In this document: one piece after another, positions 24,720-37,150 of the stretch
How positions within the stretch are numbered: position 1 is the first letter of the stretch
Layout: each line of letters opens with the position of its first letter
Assembly: GCF_050948215.1 (NCBI RefSeq)
Contig: NC_135158.1
Location: 8,107,822 to 8,171,821 of the forward strand
Direction: 5' to 3'
Source of the DNA: Halictus rubicundus
Taxonomy: Eukaryota; Arthropoda; Insecta; Hymenoptera; Halictidae
Length of the DNA: 64,000 bases
Position numbers and translations under genes: made by a program
Notes under the pieces: model-generated
The model's input: the letters and a program-made list of their open reading frames with translations, nothing else
Database searches by the model: none
Told to the model about the DNA's origin: nothing

Positions 24720-27600
24720 GAGTCTCGTTGATAGAAAATGGTCTCTATCATTCCCAGGTATGCTCCTAATTTCGTTTCGCTACTGCGATCCATTCCAGCG
24801 AATCTGCATACTGCGATGGAACGCAGAGTCCTCTGAGACTCCTTTCTACGAATTACGGAGAATGGGTGCACGAACTGTCATAACATTCGAAGCTATGGTT
24901 GATCTTCGTTGTGGGAGAAATTGCGCTGCTAGATAAAGCTCGAGTCACGCATGATATATTTTCAAGCATGAGGTTTCTCTGTCGAAGAAATGCTGAAGAC
25001 AACTTTCTGAATTTTAAGAAGTTTGTTTCAACATCACGTTTCATCTTGAATATGATAATAGCTTTGTATAAAGTTAAAATTGCTCGAAAAATGATTATCC
25101 TTATACTACGCTTTGATAAAAAAATATTTACGTCGAATTAAGTCACTTACAACGTTCTTCTACGTTATTCTAATTAATGAAAATGTTTATAATACATTTG
25201 ATTAGCCATGAATTCGAACTAGAAACTTTACTTTTCATGCTCTACAGACTACAGGCACCTCGCGGTGCCGTTATAAATATTTTTGCAAGCCAAACATGAT
25301 TAAATCTTCACAAAGTATCAATATGCACGTTCAGTTCGTAACTTTCGCAAAATCCTGGGCTATCTTCGATGAAGACAATGGTAAAAACAAGAATTTTAAT
25401 ACAGAACGTGGGGGATCGACTTACAAAATCCGCGTTCGAAACAAGGACAGCGCATCGTTTTGCAAACAGAAGCCGCCAACGGTGGAGCTCTATTGTTATC
25501 CGATCAGAAGTAATGGAGATGCACGGGACCATGAATAGAATGGACCCCTAACAATTCGCCACCGTGAAATCGTCCGTCTCCCTCTCTCTTTTTTTTTCGC
25601 GCTTCCTCTATCCGTTTATTTTGCTTCCTCTCACAATGTTGCGAATCGAACGATCGATAAACAAATGCGCCCGATCGTTGGACTAATATTTGTTCGGTAG
25701 AACGTAAACCATCGTTAAGTGGCGTAAATCACGATGACCGCGGCCGAAATTCGCAAATAGCCGTGGCACGGAATCGGTCGTTTGGCCCGTTATTCCGCGG
25801 ATCGAATGGAGTCCGGAAACCGATAGTTTCTCGTAGATTGGCCACTTCTGGTTGACGTTTATTGCTGTTGCAATAACGTTCTTGCGGATTCTGGCTGACA
25901 CCTTGTCCAGATATTCGCGAACATTGATCCTGGCATTTCACGTTGGAGCTTTATCCGAAGTTTGGATTTCAGGATAAAATCATTTGACTTTCGACACATC
26001 TTTACAAAACTGCGGATAAAGAATTTTTGCAAAATTAAAATTAAACACTTCCTGTAGCAAACAGAACTTCAATCAAAATTATTTCATCTGTTAATAGTTT
26101 TTTATTAGTACGAAATTGGAAAGTCTTTATACTTCCTCATATTATGAGAATGAGGATCGGCGAGTACTTCCTCGTACCGGTATTTATTTTACAAAAATCA
26201 TGGTGGACAGATCTGGTATATCTTCGTGTCGATTTTTATTTTATAGAAATAAGGGAGAGTCTCCTGCTGTCTTCTGTTGATTTTCATTTTACAAGGGCAA
26301 AGGTCGAATAGTTTCGGAATATTTTGAAGATGCAGCCGCGAAGCATCTGAAACGGGAATCATAGAGACATGCTCGAACGGAAATGGAACACAGACACGAA
26401 GGAAAGTTACGACGGTGTGGATTTCAATAGAATGTTCGGGTTGCGTGCTGAATATCCAGGAAACGAAGACGAGAGCTTTCCATCGTTCACGGCCGAGCGA
26501 GCTCTCGATCGAGCGCGACATTGCACGGTGGATCCACAATGTCTCAAATCCAAGATTAACGACTTCATCTCCCGTGGGACTTTTCGGGGAACGGAGATTC
26601 GATCGGACTCCTGAACAAAAGGCTCCGTGGACGGTGAAATCCCCTTCGGAATCAGCTTTGGAAAAAAATATCGGCTTAACAAACCAATTCACGAGTCCCC
26701 TGATGCAACCGGACGTTCCTTTCTGGTACAGTCGTCATGCGCCAATCGATTTCAACCGCTTCATACATAAAATACTTGCTTCCATTTAAATCGAGCCACT
26801 TCTTGGCCGTGAATCTCGTTGGCATCGTTAAACCGTGGTTTTTCTGCATTTATGGCAAAATACGTGAAATTTAAAATAGTGGAGAGATTAAAAGGGGATT
26901 CATCGAGGACATTGATGTATTATTATTCCTACATCTTGATGTCAACAATTGTACTGCTAGCAAAACAGAAATATTACTGTACATCTGTAGCTACGTGTTA
27001 TTGTAATCGTTGTCACAATAGACTAACATTATTCGATTTAAGCACACGCCGTGCACTGCCTCCTCCGGAATCCATGCGAATTGAATTTTGTCAGAGCCGA
27101 ATCAACAGTGGACTGTCCGTGACTAATTGCAAGTATAATTGCAAGAATACAGCAATACCAGCCGCATAGCCATTAAAAAGGATTAGCATCTGTAACGCCA
27201 AAGATTTGACGCGGAAAGTTGCCCGCGGCCGAATTTATAGCTCGCAGGGGAGAGTTCCTTCTCAATAAGACCCCTAAACTGCACAATAAAACGAAACGGG
27301 GGCCTCTCGCATAAAAGAGAGCAGTAAAACCGGAGTGTGTACGTATGAAATATTTTACAACCAATCCCGACAATTACTACTTATCCCGTTCACGAAGGTG
27401 GCTATAATACACGCGCGTTACTTTTAATATACTGTTAAAGAGTTAATCGATACTCCACTTTCCGAGTCGGGAGCTGCTCCGGCCGATTCATAAATATTTA
27501 TCGGGACAAGGTTGATCCGCGCCGGGGCCCGAAACCGGTAGCCGATGGGATCGGCAACAGGACACGCATCCTCGTTGATCAATCGACGTGCCACAGACGG
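24720..27600. other. Noncoding mosaic DNA
   Basis: AT-rich with CG-rich patches. Frames up to 164 codons (26198-26692, minus) overlap plus-strand frames in the same interval and show no domain. A C/T run lies at 25578-25598. The recurring motif CCATAAATGCAGAAAAA (minus strand) lies near 26842. The words TTTTATTTTACAA recur loosely at 26180-26300, suggesting a very decayed repeat. No gene recognised. Confidence 0.45.
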
Positions 27601-27938
27601 TTCCTCCTTTTCACCGGCGAATTCGCCAACACCCCATCTGCCCCCCGCACCCTTCCCTCCCCACCACGCCCCTCGCCTGTCACGTGCGTTACACAAAGCC
27701 GTTCTCCTTTTTCGCGATCCGTACACGTCTGCGGGGTCAGGACGCATATAACGGGGAACCATACTCAACTCGCATGATTTGACCCCGGGCGCCGCGGATA
27801 CGAACGAGCACGCGCGTTCGCGTATACTGGGTGTTCCGGCCGCCGTGTCGCGAATATTTCGTAGCTCGACAAAGCGCTCCTTTGACACCGTGGGGAACGC
27901 TCCTCCATTTTTGTAATGCCGAAAATTCACTTCTAATG
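27601..27938. other. C-rich, CpG-rich block
   Basis: C tracts cluster at 27635-27680 on the plus strand (CCCC, CCCCCC, CCCC, CCCC). CG-rich DNA continues to about 27860. A 179-codon minus-strand frame (27424-27963) with a Gly-rich middle lies here; it overlaps plus-strand frames and is not recognised. Words TACTGGGTGTTCCGG near 27827 resemble an insect repeat end. Confidence 0.4.
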
Positions 27939-28149
27939 CAGTGTCTTCTCGATATATGTCCACAACGTCGGTCTACCTAGCGACATACATCGACTAGAAG
28001 ATACTCTTATAGTTTGAAGTGTACACTCCTCGGCGACCGAGACCACTCGAGCTTTGTGGCTCCTCACGGAGTATACTCTGCGATAGAGGGGATGGTTCTG
28101 GGACTTTTATCGGCTAGATATTTGGGACGTATATCGAGAAAAGACTGTG
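27939..28149. mobile_element. Short inverted-repeat element (MITE-like), copy 1
   Basis: The left end CAGTGTCTTCTCGATATATG and the right end, read in reverse complement as CACAGTCTTTTCTCGATATA, form terminal inverted repeats of about 23-25 bp around a 211 bp unit. The inside holds GACCGAGACCACTCGAGCTT, CTCACGGAGTATAC and TATCGGCTAGATATTTGGGAC. The same ends and internal words recur at 32791-32950, 43446-43680 and 45864-46055. There is no coding capacity, so any transposase must be elsewhere. The family is not one I can name; TA flanks on other copies suggest a Tc1/mariner-type mechanism. Confidence 0.7.
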
Positions 28150-30300
28150 AAATCGCATCATTGATCGTAGTATTTCGTCTCGTAGTATCATCCCCGAAAG
28201 TATGTCGTATATTCAACGTGCATCTAACGTATCGTCGAACACCCAGTAGATTTGATCGGACAAACGGAAACCAACACTCGCGTGGCCAAAATCGTCGTCT
28301 TTCGCGGCCGAAGTGACGCGAACCTGCAATTTAAACCGCATATTCCGTGCGGGCCGTTATAATTGACCACGACCACCGACCTGTTCCTCAACGTACGGGG
28401 CGTTAAAGATGGCGACAGGAGTCGGGACTCTTATTCGCTGACTTCTCCATCATCATTCGATTCTCGAACGCGCGTTCGTAGAAAACACCGAGTCTCCCCA
28501 TTCCGTAATGCTGCAATCCAAAGGGGAAAACATGTACGTATACGGTTCTGTATAAATTTACATTCTCTGACACAGATACACAAGTTAAGAAAAAATTGAG
28601 CCAATGCTCCTATCTTGCATTCGTACAATTGCACATTTATAACAATATATCAATTTTCCATCTCCTCATATTTCAAGAATCCTACAGTCCATTCAGAGAG
28701 ACATACACTAATTTCAACATACAGGAACTATTTATTTTTTAAAAAATTTATATAAATCGGAAATTGTAGTGGTGTAGGTGTTCGTCAAAAGTAGTTCCAA
28801 ATGGATATATAATTAATTACGCTACGAATGTGTTTACGCGATCAATAAATAAAGTCGATATAATAAAATAGGAATTATTCGTGACCCGATCTAATATTTG
28901 CACCCAATCGAAAGTCCACGACCGTCCGCCAATTAACAGATAAAGATCCTCCCGGTCTAACAGAAGCGATTTATTTGCAGGATCGGCTTCCGTTCGTTCT
29001 GGACGACAAAGGAGCAGGACGACCTGTCTACAGTGCTCGACCTAATTTCCATTGGTCCTGTGGCAGGGTGGATCCCGTCGGGTATAATGGTAAGGTCGAT
29101 TTTCTCGTGTCGGGTCCGTCCGGTGTTCGCCTGGGACCCCGAGCGCCGGTTTAGGACCGTTTCCCGCCATAAACATCTCTGTCGCCGATCTATTGTTCGC
29201 CACGCGGACGACCGGGGCCGGCCCATAAGTCATTACACGTCGAGAGGTTGATTATGATCTCCATTGTAGCGACTGCGCTTGAGCATTGTTCGCCGAGCCA
29301 CCTGTATCCACCTTCGTGGGCCCCCTTCCTGCCCTGGGACCGGCTCCTAGAGACGGCATTAGAAAGCCACACGCCTTGGTTACCCAGGCGTTTCCATTAT
29401 TCAACGAAACCAGAAGGAATCAGGGGCCCCGAGGAACCGGGAACAGTATCGGCGTTGAACGTGAGAACCGAGGTTTCGGATTAAACGTATCGCGGATACC
29501 ATCGAAACGACCTGGAACCGACCGAGATCCTTCCCGCGTGACGATCCTGCGACACTTTTGCGAGGATTGCGCCTGTCTTCCTCTGACCGAGCACCAAACT
29601 GACCTAAAGAACTCATTTGACCTCCAGGATGTGTAGCCTGATTCTCCAAACGGCTCACAAACGCGTGTCAATCTTTTATCGAGCACCGTGGATTTTGTGC
29701 GCTTCTTTGCTCAGAATATTTTCAAATGACCGAGAAAGGGACTCGAGGGAAATAACAAGTAATTCATTTTATTTCATGATAGCTGAAGTCGAAGTTCAAA
29801 TTAAAATTAAAATATTTGTTCTGCTTGTTTTTGTACTTTTTTCAGTAAAATGAATGAATTTTTCAAGAGAGCTACAAGGAATATCATATTTGTAATTATC
29901 TTGGAACGCAATATCAAGAATCACTATGCAAAAGACTTTGTCAGAGTCACAGGAGACTTCAAAGTACCACTGTAGAGTTAAAGTGTTATACATACATTTT
30001 TAGAAAATGGGATTCTGCAAACGAATTAGCGTTTCCAACAAGGAAGTACTTAACTTTAGTGTCCAATATTAGCCTATGTACATTACACTTGCTGATTTTT
30101 TGTATGTTAATGCGAAAACCGTGTAATGCTGCCGATTCGTCACTCAAGCTAAACGCCGTGATTTTTTAACTTCCGTTTCGTTTCAATGAAAATTTTTTAT
30201 TCGAACAGTGACGAGCGCTTCCTTGGCTTTCAAGTTCATTTTGATATAACGCCGCGAGAAATGAATCTGTTGGGCACTATGTCTTCTCGCAGACAAAACA
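28150..30300. other. Noncoding mosaic DNA
   Basis: A CG-rich block lies at 28950-29600 with overlapping frames on both strands (the longest 116 codons). The rest is AT-rich. No gene or repeat recognised. Confidence 0.5.
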
Positions 30301-32790
30301 GATCGAATTGACCGCGATTAGGGCTATCGACGGCGTTCGGAGAGTCGATTAATCGATCTGTATTCTAAGAATCGCGATGCTATTTGACGCTCGTAGGATA
30401 CGAATTCGTTGGCGCCAGGACAGCAAATATTTGATTTCGCGGTGACTACAGTTAACCGAGCCGCCAACGAATGTGACGCATCAACGGCGGAATGCTTCTG
30501 ACGGAATTTCAGAAACAGGAAACCGCGTCGAATTTCTCCCAAAAATGGCCCCTAATCACACACGGACATTGTTCCAACAAAATTAGCACCAGCTCGATAG
30601 AAAGTAACCGATGAATATTTCATTACGACGACCCTTGCACGAGCAACAAAAGGAAACTAGCAAAATATAGCAAAATATGAAAGAATGAATCTTTTTCGTA
30701 AGCGAATTAAAAGAATCTCAGAACGATGGAATTTCACAGAGATTTAAATTTTTATACGTACAAGGGTTAATGTCTTTTTTTATCTAATCGATTACTCTTG
30801 GAAAAGGTGTTTTCTTTTTCGCACAGATATGTCTACAGTCCAGTTATGAATTCTACGAATTTTTGATTCCACGGTTCAAACGTTTTATACGCGAGATGAC
30901 TTCAGACAAGATCTTCCGAGAAGAAACAGCTTTTAGTATCTTTCTTCTTTCGTAGAACGTCAGCGTGTAACATTCTAATGCGGCGAAATAAAACGAACGT
31001 GTTGAATTGCATAGTGTTCTTCGTACTTGTTAGTTAAACGCGGGCACATTCTGTTGCTCGGTCACGTACGGTGTTATTTCGCCAGAAAACATTTAGGTAG
31101 CCTGCCACAAGTAGATAGATCGTCCTATGCTTCTTACATGACACGCGCGCTTTACAACTTTTCATTTGAATTACACACTTCCTCCGTTCCCGTATTCTTT
31201 GCATTCGGAATTACCAACTACCCCACGACAAAGCGACCGCCATCCTAATTTTTAACGCAGCATTGCACACCATGTTTGTGTAATATTTAATCTTTAAATA
31301 TCTCTTTTTTAATAATCACTGTGCTTTAAAAATGAGAATAATTAATATAGTAATTGGTACCCCCACGGTAATCGGGTGCCTATGTTCTATTTCTCTTGTA
31401 TTCATATTAAGGAACCTTCATTGTTTGCTGGATAGTAGACACGTTTTTCTCGGAATCCCAATTTTTTTCTATCACTTCCTCGCAAACATTCAATTTGCTT
31501 GTTAGAACGCGAGTTTGCACAGATTAGCATAAACTTCCGACGGTCTAATATAATCATTACCATACGACGGCGTTAAATAAATATCTGGTAATAATGCGTT
31601 TTTCGCGGCGTTTCCGTAATTTGCGACGAAAGCGATTTCGCGAGGGACGAAGACTCGAGTTCGGTAATCGGCGCGAGTCCTTTTTCTCGATTTTTCGAAA
31701 AGCGGGGCCGGCACGTATGAGTCGGCAATTTGTGAGCCCTCGGACAAGAGTGGCATCGGCCGATCGCAAAGATTCAATATTTGCGCAGTTCGGATTCGCC
31801 TTGGCCGCGGTTGGGCCCCGCCGCGCCGTCCGTCAGCTAGGGACCAATCTTGGTGACCTTGGTTTCCACCGCGACGCGACGTTGCCCGGGGAACGCTTTC
31901 GAGCCGGAAAGAGGCCACTGAACCCGATGCTTCAACCACTATTTACATATTTGTTTCGCTAAGTGAAATGCCGTGTTCACGGCTCTATATTCCGATTCCT
32001 GTTTCGACTTTTTCATTCACCAACGGATAACTCCACGGGAACACGCGACCTCGAACAATCTTAATGGAGGGAGGGCGCACGATGTTAGGCTGCTCGAGAC
32101 TTTTTCGGGGGTTCTGTCCCACGGGACGGCTCGAATGTCGGAGAAGCCCCAGATGCATTTTTCGTTAACTTCACACGCTATTTTATTGAAATAATGAGAA
32201 CGTTTTTATTCGGATCTTCGGAGATTTTTATCAAGACAAACGTGCGCGAGAACGGACCACGAAGAGTGAGTATTTTGTACACCTATTGCTTGCAATGGAA
32301 ACAGCATGATACAGTTAAGAGGTGTTCCCTGTAGATCCGAGTTATCGGAACGATGCGTGAATGGCGTCCAGGCGCCATATCAGCCTCGACGATTTCCTGA
32401 ACCCGAGGAGGATCGAGAGAAGTGAATTCTTCGACGGACGGAAAAGCGGCGCCGGTCAACACCGGCAGGTAAACGGAATTACTTTCACGATATCAGTGTC
32501 AGTTGTGGAGCACAGATGGAATAATAGCCCGTGGAAATAGGCGCGGCCGGAAATGTCAATTTCGAGTCGAGCTAATCCTTGCCGGTAATCGTGCCGCGGC
32601 TCCGCCGATTTTCTTTTCTTTTTTTTTTACCGGGCCGCAAATTCAATTTGAGCCCCGTTAATCGTCGATCGTGTCCGTAAATAGACCGAACCACCGTCGG
32701 GGATGTTTACGTAGATCGGAAGAGATATTACAGTTACAAAACCTGCGATCGTCGGAGCAATCGGCCATGAGAATTGCATTTCAACTCATA
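30301..32790. other. Noncoding mosaic DNA with CpG-rich block
   Basis: AT-rich DNA to 31550, then a CG-rich block at 31590-32110. There a 145-codon minus-strand frame and a 122-codon plus-strand frame overlap almost completely, the usual mark of low stop density rather than of a gene. The word CCCTGTAGATCCGA at 32327-32340 resembles miR-10 but has no hairpin. Confidence 0.5.
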
Positions 32791-32950
32791 CAGTGTTTAC
32801 TCGATGTATATCCAAAACAGGGGTCTGGCCAGGGACATATATCGGCCAGGAGATACTATTCTTTGATCCACGCGACCCTGCACTCCTCCGTCCATAGTTC
32901 TGGGACTGCTATCGGCTAGGCATCTGGGACATATATAGAGTAAAATTTTG
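32791..32950. mobile_element. Short inverted-repeat element (MITE-like), copy 2
   Basis: The left end CAGTGTTTACTCGATGTATA is preceded by TA. The right end GGGACATATATAGAGTAAAA is its diverged reverse complement. About 160 bp, shorter than copy 1. Shared internal words include GACATATATCGGCCAGGAGA (compare GACATACATCGACTAGAAGA in copy 1) and AGTTCTGGGACTGCTATCGG (compare GGTTCTGGGACTTTTATCGG). The right terminus is degraded. Confidence 0.65.
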
Positions 32951-34578
32951 CCTGTTATCTTCATTTTGCAACATTATCGATTTCCTACCTGTGTAGATTT
33001 ACAGTTTTCAAGGGAGTAGTTAATTGAATATGGTCCAAAATTGTTTCATGATATTCTGCAATATTATCAATTTCAGACTCGCATAAATTAACAATTGTTT
33101 TAGTGATATTTTATTATATCTATGCGATCCGATTGAAATGAATTTAAAAACGCGAAATCAGTCGAATATATTAGAACAACTATAGAATAGTGATTGCTAG
33201 AGTTAGATTTGCACCGTAAGAAGCTTGGTGAACAGGCTTCGATAACGAATGTTCAACAGAACGTTAATTATACGTATGATTAATTATCGAATAGAAGTTG
33301 CCGATTCTAATATTATCGGAAACGCAAGCTAATCAACAGATTTGTATCGTTTACATAACATTCACGCAACACTCCACGGAAAAAAGTACGTATAATTTGA
33401 TTAAATGAAAGTTCGTCAAATTGTATCATTTATCAAAGGAACGTTGCGTTAGACTGAAATCTATTAATCAAAACGCGCGTAAGTACTTCCTAGTCACTCT
33501 ACTTCTGATCAGACATCCTTGTTCTTCTATCTCTAATTACCTTCGAATGACCGAGGCCTGAGAACTTTTCTTGGTAAAGAACTTATTTTTAACGTGTTTC
33601 ACCAATTTTTCCAAAAATAATTCATCCATCATCAAGATTCCATTCATCATCGAGAAACAGTTTCTGTTAGTTGCTTTTCCAATACGCTTGTTTCCGACAT
33701 ATTTTTACGTTTTCACGACATTTTAAACTGTCGCTTACTTGTAAAAGACTATCGGACAACCGAACAACGTATTTACGTTGCCAAAGAATTTAAAGAAAGC
33801 ATAACACGAGCAAACGAACAACTCGTGAATCTATGGGACCCAGCCGAGCGAAGCCAGCCAGCAATTTGCAACTTTGTGAAACATGCGCGAGCACGGGTTG
33901 CCCCGCAGCCCTCAATTCATAGTACACGAAAAAAGAAGAAGGACGCCGCAAAATGATCTACAATTTCCTTTCGCGGGATCGACAGCCTGTTCTTTCTCCA
34001 ACATCAGGCCCAAAGCTCTGGGCCCCCGGGGCGAAAAGTAGGACGCCCCCAGAGTAAAAAGCGACGAGAAGATGGAAGGGTGGCTTACTTATCAAGCGAC
34101 CCACGTAATTCGAATCACCGGCCAATCCACCACGTCCGACTCTAATCCTCGGAATGAGTGATCGGCGCGGACCTCGGTACAGATTCATGAGTAATGAACC
34201 GATCGGCGGCCACCTGATAGGTCATAAATAAGTAGCATCGTGGCGGGGCGATGAATAAACAGATCGGCCGAGTTTAGAGCAGAGTCCGGTACACGAACTT
34301 TCACTGGCGAGTCTTGCGGCGAGTAAATAATCGAGACGGGTAAACCTCGGCGACGCACTCGCGTGCGCGCGGCGCGGCCGCTTAGAACTACCGGTCTTCG
34401 GAAGGGTTAACGAGCCGAGCGAGATTTTACGAGCGTCGGGACGCGATTTTATCGCGGCTTTAATAAGCGTTAAAACGTTGCCGCGCGACGCAGCGGTTTC
34501 GTCCATTAGCGCGAGCTTCGTGGAAACGGCGAAATCGACGAAAAATCGCGAGCAAACCTCCTAGGACTCCGCAACCAA
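32951..34578. other. AT-rich then CpG-rich noncoding DNA
   Basis: 32950-33800 is AT-rich with nothing visible. 33830-34560 is CG-rich with open frames of 76 and 94 codons on the minus strand that I do not recognise. Confidence 0.5.
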
Positions 34579-34580
34579 CA

Positions 34581-34616
34581 GAGAGGGAGAGAGAGAGAGA
34601 GAGAGAGAGTGAAAGA
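34581..34616. repeat. GA microsatellite
   Basis: A pure GA run of about 23 bp (34587-34609) with imperfect edges. Confidence 0.95.
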
Positions 34617-35127
34617 GCATTCGGGCAAATAATGGCGGGAAAACAAACACCGTCGCCTCGGGAGGTCGAGACATTCCCTCTCTTTTTAGCCTCTCCTCTC
34701 TAGAGTAATTCACCTGTATACACCGCGCACCTGTACACGCACTTCTGCAACGCAAATAAACCCGCGGCGAACGTGTCCCGGCCGCGGTATTAAACAGTTA
34801 GCAGAGAAGTTTGTATCCTCCGTGAAGTACGTGAGAAGGGAGCGTCATTAAGTCGCGTCTAGGTTTCCAGGTAACGTGGCTCCTCGAAACCTGGACATCG
34901 GCAAACAACCATAGTCTCGCTCGAGTGAGCCTCGACCCCTACACCTTCTTCGATCTCGAGCCTTTTTGCCAAAATCGTTTTTTGCAACGTCGTCGTTCGG
35001 TCATGCTAGAATTGGCACCGTGCAGAGATCGTAAGTAACATTATTATAAATTGTCTGCATCAATTGCAAGGCACCTGGTAGACATTTCTCTCTTTCTTCA
35101 ACAGGGTCGGAAAGCTGAAAATAATAA
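34617..35127. other. Noncoding DNA
   Basis: CG-rich at first, then balanced. An ATG at 35003 followed by nine open codons and the donor-like GTAAGTAA at 35031 is a weak exon hint of the same kind as that at 21095. Nothing else seen. Confidence 0.4.
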
Positions 35128-35135
35128 GTGGGTAC

Positions 35136-35281
35136 CAGTGTCGCCAGATGAGGGGAGGGAGCACGAATTCAGGGGAAAAAGTTACCCTCTCTCTGCCAGT
35201 ACCGGAGCATGCGCGACAGTGACGAAACGCGGTGGAAGGGGAAGTTAGAGTGGGGGCGCAAGTCTTCATCTGGCGACACTG
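35136..35281. mobile_element. hAT-like miniature element, 146 bp
   Basis: CAGTGTCGCCAGATGA at the left end is matched perfectly, in reverse complement, by TCATCTGGCGACACTG at the right end (16 bp terminal inverted repeats). The element is flanked by GTGGGTAC (35128-35135) and ATGGGTAC (35282-35289), an 8 bp target duplication with one mismatch. CAGTG-type ends and 8 bp duplications are the signature of the hAT superfamily. The 114 bp inside has no coding capacity, so this is a non-autonomous copy mobilised by a transposase elsewhere. Perfect ends and an almost intact target duplication argue for a fairly recent insertion. Confidence 0.88.
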
Positions 35282-35285
35282 ATGG

Positions 35286-35315
35286 GTACTCTTTCATATC
35301 GTACTCTTTCATATC
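35286..35315. repeat. Perfect 15 bp tandem duplication
   Basis: GTACTCTTTCATATC occurs twice in a row, directly at and overlapping the right target duplication of the hAT-like element. It may be a repair footprint or a chance slippage event. Confidence 0.85.
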
Positions 35316-35520
35316 GCATTTTTGCCATATATGCATAAAATCCGCGGTCTAAGTGTAAACAATCTACTAGATTCCTAGGGGAGCTCTCTTAGGGAGATTA
35401 GGTTGAGATTAGTCTGTAACTGCTCGGAAACCTTTGATCACTGCACAGTACAGGTCACAGAAAATCTGAATTGCGTTTCAGAATTCTATGTCTCGTAGGA
35501 GCAGTGTAAGCAAACGAAAA

Positions 35521-36477
35521 TTGAATGGTCCTTTAATTTTGCGGAGCAGCGTATCATTTTGATCTAGTAAAATTGATCTCGCAGTGAAAATCCAGTATCA
35601 CGTGTCCAGTATCACTGTCCGAGACTGACTGTATCAAATAAACCAAAATTGAATGGTCCTTTAATTTTGCGGAGCAGCGTATCATTTTGATCTAGTAAAA
35701 TTGATTTCGCAGTGAAAATCCAGTATCACGGTCCGAAACTGACTGGATCAAACAAACGAAAATTGAATAGTCCTTTAATTTTGCAGAGCAGCGTATCATT
35801 TTGATCTATTAAAATTGATCTCGCAGTGAAAATCCAGTACTACGTGTCCAGTATCACGGTCCAAGACTGATTGGATCAAACAAACGAAAATTAAATAGTC
35901 CTTTAATTTTGCGGAGCAGCGTATCATTTTGATGTAGTAAAATTGATCTCGCAGTGAAAATCCAGTATCACGTGTCCAGTATCACGGTCCGAGACTGACT
36001 GGATCAAATAAACGAAGATTGAATGGTCCTTTAATTTTGCGGAGCAGGGTATCATTCTGATCTAGTAAAATTGATCTCGCAGTGAAAATCCAGTATCACG
36101 GTCCGAGACTGACTGGATCAAACAAACGAAAATTGAATGGTCCTTTAATTTTGCGGAGCAGGGTATCACTCTGATCTAGTAAAATTGATCTCGCAGTGAA
36201 AATCCAGTACTACGTGTCCAGTATCACGGTCCGAGACTGACTGGATCAAACAAACGAAAATTGAATGGTCCTTTAATTTTGCGGAGCAGGGTATCGTTTT
36301 GATCTAGTAAAATTGATCTCGCAGTGAAAATCCAGTATCACGGTCCGAGACTGACTGGATCAAAAGATCGAAAATTGAATGGTGCTTCAGTGTTGGGGAG
36401 CGTTGTATCGTTTCTCGTATAATTTGTCTTGTTGGATCGATCCGCTCGTATCAGTGAAAATCCAGGGTCCGGTATCG
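35521..36477. repeat. Tandem array of alternating 128 and 114 bp units
   Basis: Units start with TTGAATGGTCCTTTAATTTT (or a close variant) at 35521, 35649, 35763, 35891, 36019, 36133, 36261 and 36375. Spacings are 128, 114, 128, 128, 114, 128 and 114 bp. The 14 bp difference is one block, present as CAGTATCACGTGTCCAGTAT in long units and reduced to one CAGTATCACGGTCC in short units. Shared words are GCGGAGCAGCGTATCATTTT, AAAATTGATCTCGCAGTGAA and GAGACTGACTGGATCAAA. The eighth unit is strongly diverged after its first 12 bp. No frame runs through the array. Confidence 0.95.
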
Positions 36478-37150
36478 GTGTAGAAGGCTGGAAAGCGGAG
36501 GATTTCCATGAAGATCCGCGGTCCGGCGATCAAGTGTATAAAACTCGCGTCCTCATCTCCGTAGCTTGCGGTCAAGTCAGCAGAATCGTCCACCTGTTCG
36601 GAACAGGCACTCGCTCCAAACAGACGTCCATTTCACGCAGCGTACAAGCGCTCGCTATCGAATATCACGACCGGCAGGGACCACGTTCCCCATTAGCTCC
36701 GCAAGAAAGCTCATCGTTCCTCCGCCGATCTCTCCTCTATTTGCTCTACCAACTATTCAAGCGGTCATCGACGACCGCGCTCGACGAAGAACAAGAAGGA
36801 AGCGACGGACAACATTACACCGCTTACACAATACCCGCCGGCGACTCTCTTTCTCTCTCTCTCTCTCTCTCTCCCCCTCTCACCCTCTTTTACTCTTTCT
36901 CTATGGACCCCCGTACGATCTCTCTGTTAATACACCAAAGCGGCACGGGACGCCAATACACTTTCCAATCGTTCAAGATGACGGCCAAGCGGCCATTACG
37001 CGCTCCCGACGACCCCGGTACACGTGCTCTACTCTCTTCGGCTATTGATGATCGCCCAAGTGACGTATCGCGGGGATAGGGCGCCTGGCGATCACCGTGA
37101 TCGTCTGTATGGTCGTGTTCGGATCGGTCCTGTCGAGCGGGAGGTTTCTC
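36478..37150. other. Balanced to CpG-rich DNA with fortuitous long frame
   Basis: A 216-codon plus-strand frame starts inside the last repeat unit at 36429 and ends at 37079. A 160-codon frame in another phase overlaps it (36566-37048), and both read through a CT microsatellite at 36845-36881. The double openness and the lack of any known domain argue against a gene. Confidence 0.5.
36845..36881. repeat. CT microsatellite
   Basis: CT repeat of about 37 bp with a TT and a CCCCC interruption. Confidence 0.93.

Noticed and set aside
27424..27963. A 179-codon minus-strand frame
   Set aside because: It lies in a C-rich, CpG-rich block with overlapping plus-strand frames and ends inside a miniature element. 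Openness follows from composition.
32327..32340. CCCTGTAGATCCGA, identical to part of miR-10
   Set aside because: Neighbouring bases do not match the mature miRNA, and no complementary arm lies within hairpin distance on either side.
36429..37079. A 216-codon plus-strand frame, the longest in the window
   Set aside because: It starts inside a tandem-repeat unit, reads through a CT microsatellite and overlaps a 160-codon frame in another phase. No domain is visible.
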